A stretch of 7,388 nt of DNA, from assembly GCA_946478655.1 (NCBI GenBank), contig CAMLDG010000019.1, positions 1-7,388 on the forward strand, read 5' to 3'. The notes under the pieces were generated by a model. The model saw nothing but the letters and a program-made list of their open reading frames with translations. It ran no database searches and had not been told where the DNA came from. This document shows positions 5,295-7,388 of this stretch, one piece after another. The translations under genes were made by a program, and so were the position numbers. The DNA is from an uncultured Nitrosotalea sp. Its GTDB lineage: Archaea > Thermoproteota > Nitrososphaeria > Nitrososphaerales > Nitrosopumilaceae. Position 1 is the stretch's first letter; every line of letters begins with the position of its first letter.

Positions 5295-5828
5295 ATGAAA
5301 GGAGACCTGCTTGAGAACAGGATAATAATTTGGAATATCGCAGACTCGAAGGCACTTTTTGTTGAAGGATATTACGGCAAGCCAATCGGCATGACAAAAC
5401 CCAAGCCTGATGAGATAAACGTTCCATTGATTTTGGATTTGATCGAAGGATATTACCTGCAGGAAAAATCAAGGATCAAAGTATACCAGTCAAAAAAACC
5501 TGTAGCACAAAAAGAACTTCTTGAGATTTGCAGAAAAGAATACTATAACTTTGACAAAAAATATTCAGTCTACAAGGATTTTCGTGACAAAGGGTATATC
5601 GTAAATCCCGGCATCAAGTTTGGTTGTGATTTTGCAGTATACCAAAAAGGGCCAGGAATTGATCACGCACCATACTTGCTTCAGGTGTACAATACAACTG
5701 ACACCATGTCAGCAACAAGTGTTGTACTAGCTGGAAGGCTTGCAACTACGGTAAGAAAACAGTTCATCTGGGCAATCCCAAAAGGGGATAAGGTTGATTG
5801 TCTAGCTCTTGACTGGTGGAGGGCATGA
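5295..5828 (+). CDS. endA: tRNA-splicing endonuclease, catalytic subunit
   Basis: A 177-residue protein, the size of single-domain archaeal EndA subunits. It cuts both intron borders in precursor tRNAs at bulge-helix-bulge structures, leaving 2',3'-cyclic phosphate and 5'-OH ends. The N-terminal domain (about 1-80) is followed by the nuclease domain: KYSVYKDFRDKGYIVNPGIKFG (89-110) and then the catalytic triad Tyr116 (in AVYQKGPG), His124 (GIDHAPYLL) and Lys155 (TTVRKQFIWAI). All three are present, so the subunit should be active. Archaeal enzymes occur as alpha4, alpha2, (alpha-beta)2 or epsilon2 forms; this length excludes the fused forms, but whether it pairs with a separate structural subunit cannot be told here. 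ATG 5295 is the first Met of the frame after the upstream terminator. Its 3' end overlaps the convergent minus-strand gene by 27 nt. Confidence 0.93.
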   Translation: MKGDLLENRIIIWNIADSKALFVEGYYGKPIGMTKPKPDEINVPLILDLIEGYYLQEKSRIKVYQSKKPVAQKELLEICRKEYYNFDKKYSVYKDFRDKGYIVNPGIKFGCDFAVYQKGPGIDHAPYLLQVYNTTDTMSATSVVLAGRLATTVRKQFIWAIPKGDKVDCLALDWWRA

Positions 5829-6203
5829 CATGTTTTTGATAGAAAGTGCAATCCTGTCATAGACTGCAAACAATTCTTTTGTCATGGTAAAATTGTAACT
5901 GTCTTTCCATCTGCCAAAGATTCTGACTCCGCCTTTTGTTGGTTCTACAAATATCTGTGCATCTTCATATGGCAATCTTGTCATCATGGTTTTGAGGGGG
6001 TCATCTTTGTTTAGCACATCGGCAAGATTTCCTCCATCCCACTTTACTCCCACAACTTTCTTTGTGGCAAAGTGTCCCTTGGTTTGTAACGTTGGTCTTG
6101 CAAGATAGTCTTCGCTATCACAGCCTACCAAAATTTTTACGATAAAGTGTGCTTGGTATCGGTCTTGAGCACCCCATGATACAGGATTAAGGTCTTGCTC
6201 CAT
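5802..6203 (-). CDS. Unrecognised protein, second gene of a two-gene unit (133 residues)
   Basis: I do not recognise this protein. It has a mixed alpha/beta look: a strand-rich N-terminal part (YQAHFIVKILVGCDS, 16-30), a middle with VVGVKWDGGNLADVL (50-64), then DAQIFVEPTKGGVRIFGRWKD (81-101), which resembles two antiparallel strands around a Gly-Gly turn, and a C-terminal helix (TKELFAVYDRIALSIKNM) ending in CPPPVKS. There is no signal peptide or membrane span. ATG 6203 is chosen; an in-frame TTG at 6209 would extend it by two residues and overlap the upstream stop as TTGA. The upstream gene ends at 6206, two bases before this ATG, so translation is probably coupled. The last 27 nt overlap endA on the other strand. 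It probably belongs to a lineage-specific conserved family; function unknown. Confidence 0.75.
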   Translation of the reverse strand: MEQDLNPVSWGAQDRYQAHFIVKILVGCDSEDYLARPTLQTKGHFATKKVVGVKWDGGNLADVLNKDDPLKTMMTRLPYEDAQIFVEPTKGGVRIFGRWKDSYNFTMTKELFAVYDRIALSIKNMSCPPPVKS

Positions 6204-6205
6204 GC

Positions 6206-6586
6206 TCAACCCTTTTGGATAATTTGGACCACGTCAATATTGGTTCCCTTGAGTGTTATGGTCCCATGATTTGTTACCATAGAAGGAGTGTGACTATAAT
6301 ATTTTGAATAATAGTTTTCTTTTTCTGCATCATCAGAATCAATTTTATTTGCTTTGGCATCAAGACCAATTTTTTTTAAAGACTCGCAAAATTCTTCGTT
6401 TTTATTTACTGGATGAAAAGTCTCAGACTCGGAATCGTGCATGTTTTGGAGTTTTACCAACCCACAAATAAATATGTCTGTAGAAACCATGGTACAATGT
6501 TCTTGCCCAGATCTAATGGTTCCAACCAAAGAACAAGCATAATCGAATAAATAGTCCAGAACTGTCAAATCACTATCAATGCTCAA
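6206..6586 (-). CDS. Unrecognised protein, first gene of a two-gene unit (about 120-126 residues)
   Basis: I do not recognise this protein. The N-terminal part has helix-like hydrophobic spacing (TVLDYLFDYACSLVGTI), followed by HCTMVSTDIFICGLVKL with two Cys, a polar acidic middle (DSDDAEKENYY) and a short strand-like end (HGTITLKGTNIDVVQIIQKG). The four Cys do not form a recognisable metal-site pattern. The longest frame begins at TTG 6586 and would overlap the start of the divergent SDR gene by 8 nt. An in-frame TTG at 6568 (six residues shorter) lies at leaderless distance from an AT-rich element at 6591-6602 and removes the overlap, so it may be the real start; no ATG occurs before residue 33. 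It is tightly joined to the next gene (2-nt gap). Function unknown. Confidence 0.65.
   Translation of the reverse strand: MSIDSDLTVLDYLFDYACSLVGTIRSGQEHCTMVSTDIFICGLVKLQNMHDSESETFHPVNKNEEFCESLKKIGLDAKANKIDSDDAEKENYYSKYYSHTPSMVTNHGTITLKGTNIDVVQIIQKG
6544..6554 (+). promoter_or_regulatory. TATA box of the SDR gene
   Basis: CGAATAAATAG is centred about 30 nt before ATG 6579. It lies inside the 5' part of the minus-strand gene, so the two divergent transcription starts are very close. Confidence 0.5.
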
Positions 6587-7388
6587 ATTTCAAAATAAAA
6601 TTGTGGTAATCACCGGAAGCGGAACTGGAATAGGAAAGGCAATCGCCATGAAATTTGCCGAAAACGGGGCAAACATTGTCATTTTAGGAAGAAGAAAAGA
6701 GCCACTTGAAGAGGCAGCAAAAGAACTAGAGCAGGTAATTTCCAAAGTAAAAAGTAATTCATTTGTAAAAATTTTCCCAGGTGTTGATGTAAGTGACGAA
6801 GAGGGAGTCTCAAAGATGTTCGAGGATCTCAAAAAGTCACACGGTGCAGTAGATATTGTAGTAAACAATGCAGGAGTATCAGGACCCGTTACTTGTTTTG
6901 CAAACGCTTCAATTTCTGAATTCAAGAGTACAGTAGGAATTCACCTCACTGGAACATTTTGGACATCATCTCAAGCAATCAAGACCATGAAACCTGGTTC
7001 CAAGATAGTTACAATATCTACTTTCTTTACAGAAGAGAGACCATATGAGCAAAGACCATATCGATTCCGTAGTCCATACACTGCATCACAGGGTGCAAAG
7101 AACAGACTTGCTGAAGCCATGTCATGGGAAATTACAGACAAGAAGATAATCTCAATTGCTACAAACCCAGGTCCGGTACACTCTGACAGAATTTACAAGA
7201 CAGTGTATCCAAAGGCTGCTGCAGAATTTATGAGGGTAAGCGGTTTTGAGAACCTCAGCCCAGAAGAAGTTGAATCAGTGAATGCCGACATTTTACCGCT
7301 ACTTGGAGAAGACGAGAAAACAGTAAAGGATGGAATTGCAAATGCGGCTGTAAAACTTGCAAAACTAAAATCAATAACATCAGAATCA
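6579..7388 (+). CDS. Short-chain dehydrogenase/reductase, 3' end beyond the window
   Basis: 270 residues are visible, with no stop before the right edge. The Rossmann start TGSGTGIG (12-19) is the SDR cofactor motif TGxxxGIG, NNAG (96-99) is the conserved structural motif, and LGRRKEP (36-42) places two Arg after strand 2 with no Asp, which favours NADP(H). The active site is unusual. Ser147 (in VTISTFF) is followed by about ten extra residues before Tyr167. The usual YxxxK reads Y-T-A-S-Q, so the catalytic Lys position is Gln171, though Lys174 gives the Y-x6-K spacing of enoyl reductases. The tetrad Asn (NLTG in many SDRs) is His122 (IHLTGTF). NPGPV (196-200) matches the family's PG motif. 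The C-terminal region (230-270) is longer than in typical 250-residue SDRs. ATG 6579 is chosen because a TATA box precedes it. Substrate unknown. Confidence 0.88.
   Translation, partial: MLKFQNKIVVITGSGTGIGKAIAMKFAENGANIVILGRRKEPLEEAAKELEQVISKVKSNSFVKIFPGVDVSDEEGVSKMFEDLKKSHGAVDIVVNNAGVSGPVTCFANASISEFKSTVGIHLTGTFWTSSQAIKTMKPGSKIVTISTFFTEERPYEQRPYRFRSPYTASQGAKNRLAEAMSWEITDKKIISIATNPGPVHSDRIYKTVYPKAAAEFMRVSGFENLSPEEVESVNADILPLLGEDEKTVKDGIANAAVKLAKLKSITSES
6591..6602 (-). promoter_or_regulatory. Possible TATA element for the minus-strand unknown pair
   Basis: On the minus strand this reads AATTTTATTTTG. Its centre is about 29 nt before TTG 6568 and only about 10 nt before TTG 6586, so it supports the downstream start if the message is leaderless. 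It lies inside the SDR coding sequence. Confidence 0.35.

Noticed and set aside
4583..5296. Three minus-strand frames under and after the PhoU-like gene (4583-4930, 4927-5112, 5027-5296)
   Set aside because: Low-complexity Ser/Leu-rich shadows of a helical coding gene, with no promoter or family signature.
6590..6925. Minus-strand open frame of 111 codons under the SDR gene
   Set aside because: It lies wholly antisense to the SDR Rossmann region, which has clear family motifs; it has no similarity that I recognise.
1..7388. CRISPR arrays, insertion sequences, tRNA or rRNA genes, phage or defence genes
   Set aside because: No spaced direct repeats, terminal inverted repeats, cloverleaf-like GTTCRANNC segments or relevant protein motifs were seen by eye on either strand.

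Overview
The window reads as chromosomal DNA of an ammonia-oxidising-type archaeon (Thaumarchaeota/Nitrososphaerota, Nitrosopumilus-like). This rests on an AT-rich composition, an archaeal information-processing gene set (RpoK/Rpb6, ribosomal protein S25e, an Alba-fold protein, an ATP-dependent DNA ligase, an archaeal tRNA-splicing endonuclease), TATA-like boxes about 25-30 nt before start codons (leaderless transcripts), several TTG starts and very tight packing. The lineage is inferred from protein character and was not tested by any search.

Layout from left to right: the 5' part of an asparagine-synthase-like PP-loop gene (minus, cut by the left edge); a divergent small HTH regulator with a Cys/His cluster (plus); a minus-strand operon of rpoK followed by an Alba-like gene; a divergent cyclophilin-like-fold gene (plus) that appears to share one symmetric TATA element with rpoK; the S25e gene (minus); an unrecognised 95-residue protein (plus); the complete DNA ligase (plus); a PhoU/DUF47-like protein (plus); the tRNA-splicing endonuclease with its full catalytic triad (plus); two unrecognised minus-strand genes joined head to tail; and a short-chain dehydrogenase/reductase (plus) that runs off the right edge and has an altered active-site pattern.

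The gene set is mostly housekeeping: transcription (Rpb6), translation (S25e), nucleic-acid packaging or RNA binding (Alba fold), DNA joining (ligase) and tRNA maturation (EndA). No mobile element, CRISPR array, tRNA, rRNA or phage signature is visible. The most notable points are organisational: all three convergent gene pairs overlap tail to tail by 4, 16 and 27 nt, one TATA element sits almost equidistant between two divergent starts, and another divergent pair has start regions that abut or overlap. At the protein level the points to look at are the SDR active site, the Gln-Gln pair in the Alba-like protein, the acidic Rpb6 tail with an internal DNA repeat, and the two-gene unknown unit. 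I see no convincing new defence or metabolic system.
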